DNA of 64,000 bases, from positions 1 through 64,000 of the forward strand of contig ARYC01000058.1 in the NCBI GenBank assembly GCA_000711775.1, written 5' to 3'. This document shows, in pieces, positions 21,745-32,659 of the stretch (the first letter of the stretch is position 1; each line of letters begins with the position of its first letter). The notes beneath the pieces are model-generated. The model did not search any database. It worked only from the letters and a program-made list of their open reading frames with translations, and was not told the DNA's origin. A program made the position numbers and the translations under genes. Source of the DNA: Oxytricha trifallax. Its lineage: Eukaryota > Ciliophora > Spirotrichea > Sporadotrichida > Oxytrichidae.

Positions 21745-24085
21745 TATGATATTTAGAGGGGGTGTCTAAATTTGGTGCAAATTATTTTTCACAAAAAATA
21801 TCTAAATCCTAAGTCGGTGCAGGATGATTTTTTTACATTATAGACCTATCTGATTATCTTACCATCATTAAAAGTATCATTTATTAAATTTACTTCTCTT
21901 CTTCTGAATCATACTCCTTCATGACATCTCGATCATATGAGACTAAAATTTTTATTATAAAATCGCGTTATTATTACAAATATATTTTTTCTCTGGGACA
22001 GATATTTGGTATTTTTTATAATAAAATCTAATTAGGCAATCTTGAACAAAGATTGGGAATTAATAACATCATTAATACTGGCTGAAATTAATGATGTCTG
22101 AACTAAAATCAAATTCGTGCACTTTTATTAGTGCATTTAGTTTAAATTATTAATCATCATCAATTTCAGCCAATAATAATGATGTTATTAATTCCCAATC
22201 TTTGTTCAAGATTGCCAAATTAGATTTTATTATAAAAAATACCAAATATCTGTCCCAGAGAAAAAATGTATTTGTAATAATAACGCGATTTTATAATAAA
22301 AATTTTAGTCTCATATGATCGAGATGTCATGAAGGAGTCTGATTCAGAAGAAGAGAAGTAAATTTTAATAATAATAATCATAATAATAATAATATGATCA
22401 CATTGAGGTCTTTGGGGACCCCCGATCGATAATATTTTTCAATGTATATTTATAAGGGACTAGCCCTTTTAATTAGTTAGTTTGTTTGTGATATTAGTTA
22501 ACTTTGGACTTTAACATAATTCACAAATCTTTCTTTTCTTTTTTCCTCTTCTCTGTAAATCTCCTGTGCCACTCTTTCTTTTTTCTCTGTTCTTTTCTCT
22601 GTCTTTTTCTTATGTTTACTTATGGCGGCTTAGGTTCTTTAGATTGCTCTCCAACGAAGTAGTCTTCAAAATTACTTTTAAATAGAGTGTTGGTGAGAAA
22701 TACTCTCTCTTGTATACTTCTTAGTTCTAACTCTCCTTAGTATAGAGGGCTGAGTTAGTTGATCAATTGGATTTCCCATGGTTCAAAATTATGGTATTTG
22801 TTTTGGTCATGGGCTATTATAAGTCTTTAATGAAGTTTAAATCTTAATTCTTTGGAGTTGAAATTTTGGAATTTACTTAATAGTAGTTTGGTTTGAACTT
22901 TTTTAGGTTAGGTGTATATATCCTAATTGATAATGTATTCCCCTTTCATCTACTAAGACTTGTCTTTATATTTATTGTTTATCAGAATCTGGTCAGTTTC
23001 TGATGTACTATTGGTAGTCTATTTAGTAGTGTCTCCCATATTTAGTACGTTTTTGGGTGATTCTCTTAGTATCTTGTCTCTTTTATTGAGTGATTCCTCA
23101 GGAATCTTGCTTGCATTTTTGGGTGATTCTTCGCATATCTTGTTGTGAAGTTAAGGTGATTCCTCAATTATCTGGGTAGTCTATTTAGTAGGTAAATTCT
23201 ACTATTAAATAGTGTCGTGAGAATCTTGATAATTCTATACTAGCTAGGAGGAAATTTTGGAGTTAAAGATTGATGGCTTCTTTTAGGTATCTCCTTTTTG
23301 CTCCTTAGGTTAGGAGGCTCTAGTTCTGAATTCCCATTGGTTGGGGTTTTGTTGAAGGGGTTTCTACAAGGTTCCTTTTGAGGGTTAGTTCATGATCTTC
23401 TTTCCTTTTGCAGTAAAGAGATTGGTGTGATATTGAGGTGGTAAGCTGTTGAAGATTTGTTAGAATTTTTGCCCTTTGTTATAGGTAGAGTCTCTAAGTG
23501 AAATATTTGGTTCGGTTGGGACATACCAAATTGTGTTCGTTCCAGTGTAGTATTGGTTGATTTAGAGATATTTATTCACTAGGTATTGTATGAATCTTTG
23601 GATGGACTCTATATCAGTCGAAGGTCTAGTGTTGATGGTTTGGTCTTCCAAGTTAGTGTTTGGAATTGTAGTAGTCGTCGAGCTTTATGTCAGAGTCTTT
23701 AAACTCCAAGTCTGAATTCGTGTCGGATGAATTACCATCTGATGATTCACTATCGGTTTCCCAATAGTCTAAGTTTTGTCCAAATTCTGCTTAGCTGTAC
23801 TGTGCTAAGTCTTAGAGAGAGTTGGCTGCCTTGTCTCTAAAAAGAGAGGCGCCTAGATTGAGTGACTTCTGGTCGGGGACTAGGTTCATCTAATCACGTT
23901 CCTTTTAGTATCAATCTAATTTAATAATTAAATTAGTAAATTTTAATAAATAATTATACTTTTTATGGGAGTAAGAAGATCAGATAGGTCTATAATGTAA
24001 AAATATTATCCTGCACCGACTTAAGATTTTGAAGTTTTTTATTAAAAAAAATTTTTCATCAACTTTGACCCCCAGTTTTTTACAT
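21745..24085. mobile_element. Palindromic element with ORF-bearing insert in its right arm
   Basis: Outer inverted repeats: 21811-21855 (AGTCGGTGCAGGATGATTTT and TTACATTATAGACCTATCTG) and 23975-24024 (inverse). Inner inverted repeats: about 21890-22096 and 22155-22370, meeting around 22125. The right arm is interrupted: AGTAAATTTTAATAA occurs at 22357-22371 and again at 23935-23949, and the 1578 bp between holds a minus-strand ORF. Without that insert the two sides would form one long hairpin element. The motif ATGACATCTCGATCAT is shared with other repeats in the window. Confidence 0.7.
22521..23889 (-). CDS. Unknown ~450-codon ORF in the palindromic element
   Basis: Minus-strand frame with TAA/TAG as Gln. 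It opens MNLVPDQKSLNLGASLFRDK just downstream of an in-frame TGA, has an acidic stretch (WETDSESSDGNSSDTNSDLE), shifts frame once near 23660, then runs unbroken for about 375 codons: STDIESIQRFIQYLVNKYLQ, repeats of EESPKN/RESPKN, FEDYFVGEQSKEPKPPY, and a strongly basic tail (RKRQRKEQRKKKEWHRRFTE) ending at TGA 22521. No known domain was recognised; the acidic head and basic tail suggest a nucleic-acid- or chromatin-associated protein, which is inference. It may be the autonomous gene of this element or a germline-limited gene. Confidence 0.6.
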
Positions 24086-24265
24086 TATTGAATTATTTCT
24101 GTCCATCCTTCATTGAAAGTATCATTTTTTATTAAAATTTATTTCTCATCTTCTAGATCTAACTCCTTATAGACATCTCGGCCATTAGATACTAATTTTT
24201 ATAAGAAAAAATCATATTTTTTTATTAAATATATTTTTTCTTCTTGGTCAAATATATGATATAAC
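24071..24265. repeat. Divergent direct copy of the palindrome arm
   Basis: Aligns in direct orientation with 21825-22015: TTTTTTACATTAT, then AAAGTATCATTT, then CTCCTTxxxGACATCTCG, then ATATATTTTTTCT. It is more diverged than the two inner arms are from each other, so it is an older copy or the remnant of a second element. Confidence 0.55.
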
Positions 24266-25122
24266 TAAAATAATGAAATGTATTTAATAATTATCAAAAT
24301 TTAAATCAATAAGTGAATTGTATAAATATATATAGCTCATGAATCATGCATATATCAAAAATAAAATTATGAATAAAGTTAAAAACTAGAGTAATGACAA
24401 ATACTGATTACAAGTAAAATGATTAAAATTAGTTGTATATATTATTACTTATAACTATTAATTATTCTTATATTTTTTCATTTTTTGATCATTAGTAGTG
24501 ATATCTAGTTTATAATCAAAGTTAAAATAAGTAAACTTTAAGACGATTAGTTATAAGATAAGTAATTTTTACAAAAATTGAAAGTTAATTTTCATTAATT
24601 TCTGTTCTTCTTTTTATTCTGATCTTGAATCATGAATTATCGAACATATATATAGTTAAGACATTAAAATTAAAAATAAGTATTTTAAAATTTATGATGA
24701 TCAGAATTAATAGAAATGCACTTTCATTTTTAATAATCAAGCTAACATTTTAATTTACAGATAATTAGATTAATAATATTGAACATATATAAATAAACTA
24801 ATACAACAATTTTAAACTTATGAATGAAAAACATGTTTAACTAAAGTGGGGCAAAAGTAGAAAAAATTTGTTACTTTTGCCCCACTTTTTCTAACTTTAA
24901 ATTGCAATCGATTAAGAATCAATATTTGATTATAAAATTTAAGAAAAATAAATGAATAGTATAGTTCATTAATTTATTTCTACAATTTGAATATTCTTAA
25001 AGATTTTGATAAATAAAATCGAAATAGTCAATTAAAAAAAGAGGATTAGGAATAAAGAAGATTATCAAAATTGATTAATATTTATGATGTTTGGCAAAAA
25101 AAAATATGTTCGCACACTTAAT
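24266..25122. other. AT-rich non-coding DNA with one strong hairpin
   Basis: No coding character. At 24843-24888 there is a perfect 17-bp inverted repeat, AAAGTGGGGCAAAAGTA and its complement, with a 12-nt loop; the G/C content of the stem stands out in this stretch. Confidence 0.5.
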
Positions 25123-25257
25123 ATTCTAAAACCCTTTTAATTAGTTTGATTGAGTTTTTGATTACTAAAAGTAGACTTTTAGTGCATACTTTATTAGGGT
25201 TTTAATAGGGTTTATGTAGGGGATTAATGTTTAAATATTAGTAATTTAAGTTAGTAT

Positions 25258-27545
25258 ATGCGAGGTTTGGGGTCTGTTTATCACACTGTGTATATAGATT
25301 TACTATTTAAATTGGAAAATGGTTGTAATAACTATGATGATCAACTCATACCTGTTCTAAATTACACATCTATAGCAAAACTGTTCCATAAATCTCCTGC
25401 TACTGTGAGATATAACTGTCTATTAGCATTGAACTAAAGAGATAGCGGCTAAATTCTAAGCCTAAGAGACCTCGAAAATTTTAGCAGCATCATATCGATT
25501 ATCTTATAAATGATAAGACTCTTAAATGCTGGGCTCACTTGTCTCTGGCCTAAAGAGCTGTGATGTTTCATCGCCAATTTCCTGAGCTTCACATCTCTGC
25601 TTAATCTATAGCGAACATATATAAATAGAATGGAATATCTTACAAGACAGTCAATCGAATTAAGAGAGTGTTATACTTTAATGCTCTATTTTGTATGGAT
25701 AATTTTAATTATAAATTTGATTAAATGTAGAGGGCTTAAGAGCATAATATAAAGCTCATTCACGCAGATTAGGCAGTATTCACATTTAATACCTTCATAT
25801 CAAGGTATTGATATTAAAGATATAGCAACATAGAAGTGTATGATTAAAAGGTTAAGGTTTAAACTCGTGCTATTATTGGTAGAATAATTGAAGATAGTGG
25901 CCTCAAGAATTATGTTATTCACCTTCGTTCTATAAAGACTGAATAATATATTAAGATCCTACATTAACTCAGAGAAAAATACGCTGACTAAGAGATTATT
26001 ATGTTCGTTGAAAACTTGTCAGTTAATAATGCTCTATACATAAGAAAGGAATATTTGTTCTAACCGAGATATCCCTCCCCACCATAAAATTAAACCCCCC
26101 TCCCCACCGAAAATCGAGACACCCCTCCCCACCCCCTTCCCCATTTTTATATTTAATAATATAATAATATTAAAAATCTTTTATAAATGAGAATTTTAAA
26201 ATTTATAGATTGAATAATTATTTTTATTTGTAATTAAAGTCCTTTACTCATCATAATATCCAAATCATTTAAATTATGATAGTTTTAATTTTTTTAAAAA
26301 ATAATCTAAATTAAAATATAATTAATATATCTTTAGTATAAAATTATATAGCATTATAATCTTTTTATGAACAGCTTTTTTATGCGTAGTAGTGTTTAAA
26401 TTATTTTTGCATAAAACTTTCTTTTTAAATAATAGTCCAAAATTTGATTTTATAATTGAATATTAAATTATATCTACAATTATCTTTTTGAGAACAAATA
26501 AATAAATAATAATTTTTAAATTCTTGTTTTTTTAATAAAAGATGATAGAAAAATAAAAATAAAATAGATTGTAATTAAATCATTTTTTATTTCAATGATA
26601 TTAAAAATACACATTTAATATTTAATAGGTATAAATATCTATTTAAAATGCTTTTCATATTAAATCAATTTTTTTAAAAATCCACTATAAAAATAATTAT
26701 AATGTTGATTACAAAATTCACTTTTAAAATGTTTAAATATTATTATATTAAATGATTTTTTTATTAAATTGTAATATCATAATATATATTTTATTATAAA
26801 TTTTTTGGCATGCACTATCTAAAGTTAATTATTATTAATTATTCCAAATATCTATTTATAATATTTGCAAATAGTAAAATTTTTATTTCTTCTCTGAAGA
26901 TTTATATATAAGATTTGTTACTTTGCATTTATACTAATTAAATGTATTTTTAAAATAAAAAAAGACTTGTGATCGGACAAATTATTAAATACATTTTATA
27001 ATTAAATCTTGATAATTCAAATGTATTTCTATTGTAAATTAATTAAAATCAATATACATTTTGAAATGTTAAGGAACTATACTTATATAACTAATTATAA
27101 TCTTATAATAAAAAGTTTCAAACTAATTATATTTTATGAGTAAGTGAAAGAAAGTTAGAGGTGATGGGTATCAGGATTGGGTGGGGAGGGGTGTGGGGAG
27201 GGGTATCTCGGTTAGGTGGGGAGGGGTGGGGAGGGGTGTGGGGAGGGGTATCTCGGTTTATGGTGAGGAGGGATATCTCGGTTAGAACAAATATTAAAGG
27301 CTAAACATAGTACCTGTATTTAATGTTCCTTATAGCCCTTAGTTCATTAGAATTGAGTAATATTTGAGGCTATTGAAAGGTCATTATAAGGAATCGCTGC
27401 TCTACCATATGATGCATGATTTAAAGATAGATAAAGCAAATTTTATTAAGAGTTCTACTAAGAGAGTCAGCGATGAAAAGTTAAAGTATGCGCTAGAGAA
27501 GGGAGATTATGTTTTTATAAATAAGTTTTAGATTTAAATGAATGA
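25258..27545 (+). CDS. TBE3-type 42 kDa transposase, interrupted
   Basis: Starts MRGLGSVYHTVYIDLLFKLE and passes through YTSIAKLFHKSPATVRYNCL, SLAQRAVMFHRQFPELHISA, NIYKQNGISYKTVNRIKRVL, HADQAVFTFNTFISRYQYQR and IMFVENLSVNNAL. At 26056 a 1.23-kb element is inserted. After it: VFNVPYSPQFIRIEQYLRLL, VLDLNE and TGA at 27543. The second catalytic position reads FVEN instead of FVDN, and NGIEFYW is altered to IRIEQYL, so even the protein sequence looks inactive apart from the insertion and at least two shifts. Confidence 0.85.
26056..27289. mobile_element. TGTTC-ended element C inside the TBE3 transposase
   Basis: Starts TGTTCTAACCGAGATATCCC and ends with the inverse; duplicated AATATT at 26050-26055 and 27290-27295. 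Ends carry tandem CCCTCCCCACC / GGTGGGGAGGGG units; the interior is AT-rich, not palindromic, and without ORFs. Same terminal motif and 6-bp duplication as elements at 15.4 and 50.7 kb, so one family. Confidence 0.85.
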
Positions 27546-27551
27546 ATAAGT

Positions 27552-28336
27552 TTACATATTAAATTAACCCAGAAAGAGATTAGGCTTCTCCTTCTTCTCC
27601 TCTTTTTAAGGCTTGTTAGGGCCTATGTTTCTTCTATTAGTGGAAGCTCCTGAATCTATGTTCATCTCGTCTGGCTCGTATAAATCTTTGAAGAGTCTCT
27701 TACTCAACTAATGCTTTACTTGAGACTTTCTCTCTCTGTTTAATTTGCTGCGCTCTTCATCAAGTATTTAATAGTACCAGGTTTTTCTATAAAGTTAGAA
27801 GAGTAAGTTTACTAGAAAAGAATTGATGCTTCTGCAGTTCTTAGAGCCAGGTGTCGCTAATTTTAATTCCCTGCATCTCTTTTTCTTCCAGAGAGATGCT
27901 AAAACGCTTCTTATGAGCTTCTTATATAACTTCATTTAAGTACTCATGTCTCAGAGTTCCAAGGACACCAAAGGAGAAGTTTCTCACTGGCAACTTATTA
28001 GAGAGATGTAGCTTTGAAAGAAGGTAGAGATCAACATCAGGATCACTCATACCATCATAAAGATTTGTTACAGAGATTCAGGGTAGTTAGGTAACTCTAT
28101 CATCCTAATTTCATTAGACATAAAAGCTTTTTCTCTTCTCTTAGCAATGCCTTTAAGAATGATATTTTTTTTCCCTCCTGTGTTGGCAAGAATAATCCAA
28201 CAATAGTTAATACGTTAGTTATAAGGGAAAACTTACCTTGCTATACCAAATATCTATAGAGGTCCTCCTTACTTCCAAATTTTCCTATAAATTCTTGAGA
28301 TTGTATTCTCTTCATTGCATCATTCATAGACTCCAT
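27552..28336 (-). CDS. TBE3-type 22 kDa protein
   Basis: Minus strand, starts MESMNDAMKRIQSQEFIGKF, then GSKEDLYRYLVQQGK; the C-terminal part includes LPVRNFSFGVLGTLRHEYLN-like sequence and ends LFLGQFNM, after which the family's TGA is replaced by a glutamine codon. Frame changes near 28190 and 27800 relative to the family. Overlaps nothing; sits tail-to-tail with the transposase as in the mirror-image copies. Confidence 0.75.
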
Positions 28337-29101
28337 CTTGCTTCCACTTTCTATAAATGTTTATGAAATTTAAAATTATGGATATCCATTCTAAACTTAC
28401 TAAATTTTACTACTAAATAGGGAAGCCCACTTGGTTGTCAACTGAATAATATATAGAGAAAGATGAAGGAACTTTCTCCAAGTTTCATTGTTTGACTTTC
28501 AATTTTATCAAACTTTCTTCATTAAATTGATCTTAATAATAATTAATTTAATTAGGTGGTGCTCCTAATTTATTTAAAACTTAACTAGTGGTTAAATTAA
28601 AGTTAAAACCGTATTAGGTGGTACATAAAAAAACTAATTTTAAAACTTCCCCTACTATATTTACAAAGAACAATTTTATGAGCTCCACATAACTTTACAA
28701 AACACATATAGGTGCATTTTAACGTATAAAATGGATGAATTAGTATTTAAATGATCTCTAATGTTAAGTAATATAAAGCTAATGTCTCTAACTCAGATCC
28801 CATTAAACCTCTCTAAATCTTTGAGAAATGCTCTTGCTTGTGTATCAAGATAGAATTTAATCAGCTTATAAAATAATTAATAGTAATTATAAAATGAGCT
28901 GCAACTTACTAAGAAAATCGGTATTGCTTGGCATTAGCCAGAAAAACTTTCTTTCATTAATCAAAAGAAAATTGAGACTAGTGATGCTTCTCCCTAATAT
29001 GAACCTTAAATTTTCTTACTTTAGGTCTCAACTTTGAATAACAATTCAAATACTATTTATAAATGCAGAGCTAAGAAATATAATGCGAGGTACCAATAAA
29101 A

Positions 29102-30328
29102 ATGGCTGAAGAGGAGGAAGAGAAAAAAGAAATAAAGATAGATAATTTTTGTAAAGAGTGTTAGAAGAACTTTTCTTTTAAATCTGCTCTCAAACGTCAT
29201 ACTTTAGAGTAGCATTCTAACAAACCCAAACTCTATCTTATTTATGACAAAATGAAAATATTCTGCCCTAAATGTAATAAGGAATACAATTATTCAAGGG
29301 ATCTAAAAGTTCACCTTGAAAAACACTTTGGTAAGAAGTTTGAGGTCATAGATCCTTAGTCTGGTGAGGTATTTCTTCAGAAAAATAAGAAAGCCATGAA
29401 ACTTTTAGGATCTCTGGAGCAAAATTTAAGTAAAAGAATAACTCATTTAAGCAGTGAGAAACCACCCTACCTCATAGTAAAAATTACTCTCAAGATGCAT
29501 TCACTCAAGCTTCCAATATTAAAAATAATTGGGCTAAGTGAGTGTAAAGAAAGTTATCTTATTCTTGAGATATATTATAGAAAAAAGTCATAACTGATAA
29601 GCAGTTTGCTTACAATTTTTATCCATTCTATTACTTTATATGCGATGACAATTATCAAATGGAGTTTGTCAATGAGTATCAAGATCTTACTTAAGCAAGG
29701 GATAGACAGCGCAAATTTATAATTAAACTTGAAGCAATTCTCCTTTCTTAAAATCATGTAGCTTTTCGCCTGCCTTTATGCTAAATCTCATTAAGAGACT
29801 ATATTCAAGCTAAAGATGTCCAAAGAAACTACCTCTTATTCTAACAAATGTCTGCAAATGTATAGAGGAGCTACATCCTTTAAGATACGGGCACAGAGAT
29901 TAAAAGCCTAAATATATTATGCTGGGCTTTCACGATTCAGAGTGGTAATATTATACTACAATAGATCAAAGAGAGTTGAGACTTCAGGACTGGTCAACAT
30001 TCGTGGAACTCCTGGAAATTTTCGAGATAAAGAAGAATGGAGGGATGGAGATATTAGGTGAAATATCTGGGCACTAGTAGCAATAATAATAGAGTGTGAT
30101 ATGCAAAGAAATGACTATTACAGTTGTAGAAGATAAAAAGATTTAAAGCAAAGCATCCATCAATATCTAGAGCAAAATATGATAAAAGGTAAAACGAAAG
30201 ATTTGGCTGAGTAAATTATCCTGAAGCTTAACAAGAGAGCAGAACATAAAATCGACTAGATAATTAGTTGGTTAGAAGAAATTAAGTTTAGAAAGTTCCC
30301 TCATGATGCCAAGGAACTGTTTGAGTGA
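29102..30328 (+). CDS. TBE3-type 57 kDa zinc-finger/kinase-like protein
   Basis: Starts MAEEEEEKKEIKIDNF, with two C2H2 fingers CKECQKNFSFKSALKRHTLE plus QH and CPKCNKEYNYSRDLKVHLEK plus H. The kinase-like half is more worn than in copy 1: LVNIRGTPGNFRDKEEWRDG is the activation-segment region, and an in-frame TGA follows near 30059, with the C-terminal LKLNKRAEHKIDQIISWLEE and FPHDAKELFE then TGA in another frame. The HRDLKPEN loop is not readable. Divergence from copies 1 and 2 supports a separate TBE class. Confidence 0.8.
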
Positions 30329-30747
30329 ATACTTAAAATATAAGACCTAAAATACACACTTATATACATTAAATTTAAACTCTAATCCACCTATTAAGAC
30401 CTTAATAAAATATGCACTAATAGTCTACTTTTATCAATAAAAAACTCAAAAAAACTACTGAAAGGGTTGTGGAGTTTTGAATGTTCCCGATTATAATCAT
30501 GTCTTTATCATTAATATCTTTAAAATTTTCATAGTCCACACTTCATATGGTCTGGAGAATTTTGCTATATGTAAGATATAGATTTATCAGGTAGCCTTAT
30601 AAATTAAATTGAAAATATGTTTTTATCATGCATTTTATTTGAGTTTGTACATTTACTTAAACTTATCTATAAGATAATTTTTTAATATATAAGGTTTTAA
30701 ATTAATTTGAATAATTTCATTTTAAAAAAACTTCATTAGGAAGTTGT

Positions 30748-31542
30748 ATGGGTCTATAATCTTCAGAGAAAGTTGATATCATAATAGATAAGTATGGTGC
30801 TATTTGGAATAAATTTGGAAAATTGTTTTGTGAAATATTCAATGATCGCCAATAAGTTTAAATGACCTTTGTATAATATGAAAAGATGAAAAATAAAGAA
30901 ATTCATTATTTACTTTTGTTAGACAAAAGTGGTTCTATGTATGGATAGCCTTGGAATAATCTTAAGAACTAAGTTAATTCATTTCTAGTGGATCTTATGA
31001 GAGATCCTCTAAAACATAAACATTCTAAAGTTTCAGTTATTTAGTTGGTTAGTTTTTGTCATTAAATTAATACTGAATACTCGAAATTATTCCAGAAAGG
31101 TATTTCAATTATATTTAAAATCATTTCAATCATTTTGTATGATAGCAAAGCAACTGTTCAAGATATCTTCGTTGAATCATCAACAAATATTATTAATAAA
31201 CTTAGTACAATTGAAATTGATAAATGGTCAAATACAAGCTTCCAAAAATTATTTGGATAAACTTATGAATACTTGACTGAAAATCTTTCTAAAGCTGATT
31301 AACATATAGTCTGTCTCATGACAAATGGAGATGATGCTTACCCTGAGACATAAATAAATAAGTTCTTGCAAAATAAATAATTAATGGATAAGATTTTATT
31401 CCAATCTATTTTATACTCAGAAAAAAGCTCTACAGTTTTGGAAAAGATTGCAACGACCTTACAGGGAACAATTAAAACTGCATTAACCTCTTAATAACTG
31501 GAAGACTCATTCTAGGAGTTAATTTCCAGTGTTTATGCTTGA
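30748..31542 (+). CDS. vWA-domain segment of the large host gene
   Basis: Reads SSEKVDIIIDKYGAIWNKFG, KLFCEIFNDRQQVQMTFVQY, then the vWA core: HYLLLLDKSGSM with the MIDAS motif D-x-S-x-S, WNNLKNQVNSFLVDLMRD (helix 1), and later HIVCLMTNGDDA, ending ELISSVYA and TGA. In the related ciliate protein family the vWA domain directly follows a Cys/His cluster and a W-rich linker, exactly the segments at 16.48 and 21.15 kb, so I read all as one gene. vWA domains bind protein partners through a divalent metal. The frame is also open upstream of the ATG at 30748 (FKKTSLGSC), so that ATG is probably internal. Confidence 0.82.
31031..31127 (+). other. Candidate IES in the vWA segment
   Basis: TTTCA occurs at 31031-31035, 31103-31107 and 31124-31128, all in the same phase. 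Removing 31031-31123 keeps the frame and gives KHSKVSIILYDSKATVQD, which is the expected second beta strand of a vWA domain, whereas the unspliced sequence inserts about 31 unusual residues. A 21-bp alternative (between the last two repeats) also keeps frame. Confidence 0.5.
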
Positions 31543-32281
31543 TACGAAGACACTTACTCAAATAACTACATTTAAATTAAACATTATTTTATAATTTTTT
31601 TAATTAAAATTCATATAATCTCTTCATAATAGAATGAATTAAACTAAAATTTAGAAGCACTTACTTAATTTGACATTTATTCATTATATAAGTTAATACT
31701 TTTTTCTTAAAATTTAACTCCAAAACTAACAGAGAATCTTAGTGGTACTAACTGTAAGCTTAATTAATTAAAAAATTTAAGGAATATAGAATCTTTTAGA
31801 TTAAATATTATTTTATTAAGGTTTTTACTTAGAAAATTGACCAAAATAATATTCCTTATTAAATATCCGAAGTGATACTTGGAAATAATTGATACTTCTT
31901 ATAACAAAATATGGAACTTAAAATTAGGTTTTCTTATAAATAAAATTATTATTGTCGTCTGAATTTAATCATTTCTTTACACGCTATAACCAACTATCAT
32001 TCTTTGCTTTATTTACAACCTCAGAATTAATACCATATATAAAAGTATGATTTGTTATTGGATAAGGTGGTTGTTATTTTAAATTCAAATTTACATATAA
32101 TTCTATATTTTTATTATTATAAGAACTTTGGTTGCTTTTAAGAAATTAACAATAGTACAATATATATAGGGGGGCCTTCAAAAATTAAAAAGGAACCAAA
32201 TTAAATGAGTGATCTGAGTTAAATTTTATTTGAACTGCCCTAACTTAGTAATAATTATAAAACATCCCCTCTTAGACCTTA
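31543..32281. other. AT-rich DNA with weak open frame
   Basis: The frame of the vWA segment stays open after its TGA to about 31875, but with only one stop codon in AT-rich DNA this is weak evidence for coding. The rest to 32281 shows nothing recognisable apart from GGGGGGCC near 32170. Confidence 0.4.
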
Positions 32282-32645
32282 ATGCTATCTCCGGATAATC
32301 GCGTGTCTACTCACATCATTGACTTCCTCTCCTCCTCCAATGTCAAGCTGAACACGGAGGTACTGCCACCATGCATGCAGGCACGCCGCTCGCCCTCTTA
32401 CATTCCCGAAACCCACATCTTTGAGGCCAGGCTCAGGTGCTTGATGAACAATGTGATCGTTAGAGGCAAATCATCCTTAGACATGCAGGGCGTGGTATCC
32501 ACTATATTTGGCGATAATATATCGAGCCACTACTAAGACATGGTAGATCATGCCATTGAGACGCGAGCGACGGTGAGGAAGCTGGACTTAACCTACATGC
32601 CTGGCGAGGGCTCACCATCCTGGGTGCAGAGGGAGGAGAGGGGTG
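32282..32645 (+). CDS. GC-rich island: unknown partial ORF
   Basis: Starts MLSPDNRVSTHIIDFLSSSN, then LPPCMQARRSPSYIPETHIF, LRCLMNNVIVRGKSSLDMQG and HAIETRATVRKLDLTYMPGE. Base composition and codon choice are far more G+C-rich than the host genes. The frame stays open to TGA 32701, but from about 32650 the opposite strand carries the YHYH gene, so the real ORF probably stops being itself there. The ORF at 33.75-34.25 kb may be its continuation. No family recognised. Confidence 0.45.
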
Positions 32646-32659
32646 AAGGCCCAGTCCTT

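Larger units (their letters stand above)
25126..30479. mobile_element. TBE3-like transposon, opposite orientation, with nested element
   Basis: 5354 bp, or about 4114 bp without the nested element and its 6-bp duplication, so a full-length TBE. Ends CTAAAACCCTTTT (left) and AAAGGGTTGTGGAGTTTTG (right); the terminal repeats share the block ACTAAAAGTAGAC.TTTAGTGCATA. Flanks ATT and AAT fit the ANT target but do not match. Gene order is 42 kDa (plus), 22 kDa (minus), 57 kDa (plus), the mirror of copies 1 and 2. Terminal repeats and proteins are clearly diverged from copies 1 and 2, indicating a different TBE class. Confidence 0.9.

Noticed and set aside
22960-23148. Hydrophobic 62-codon plus-strand ORF
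   Set aside because: It is antisense to the long minus-strand ORF of the palindromic element, which has far better coding character.
31543-31875. Extension of the vWA gene past TGA 31540
   Set aside because: The frame stays open, but in AT-rich DNA with a single stop codon this is expected by chance, and the vWA domain ends naturally at the TGA.
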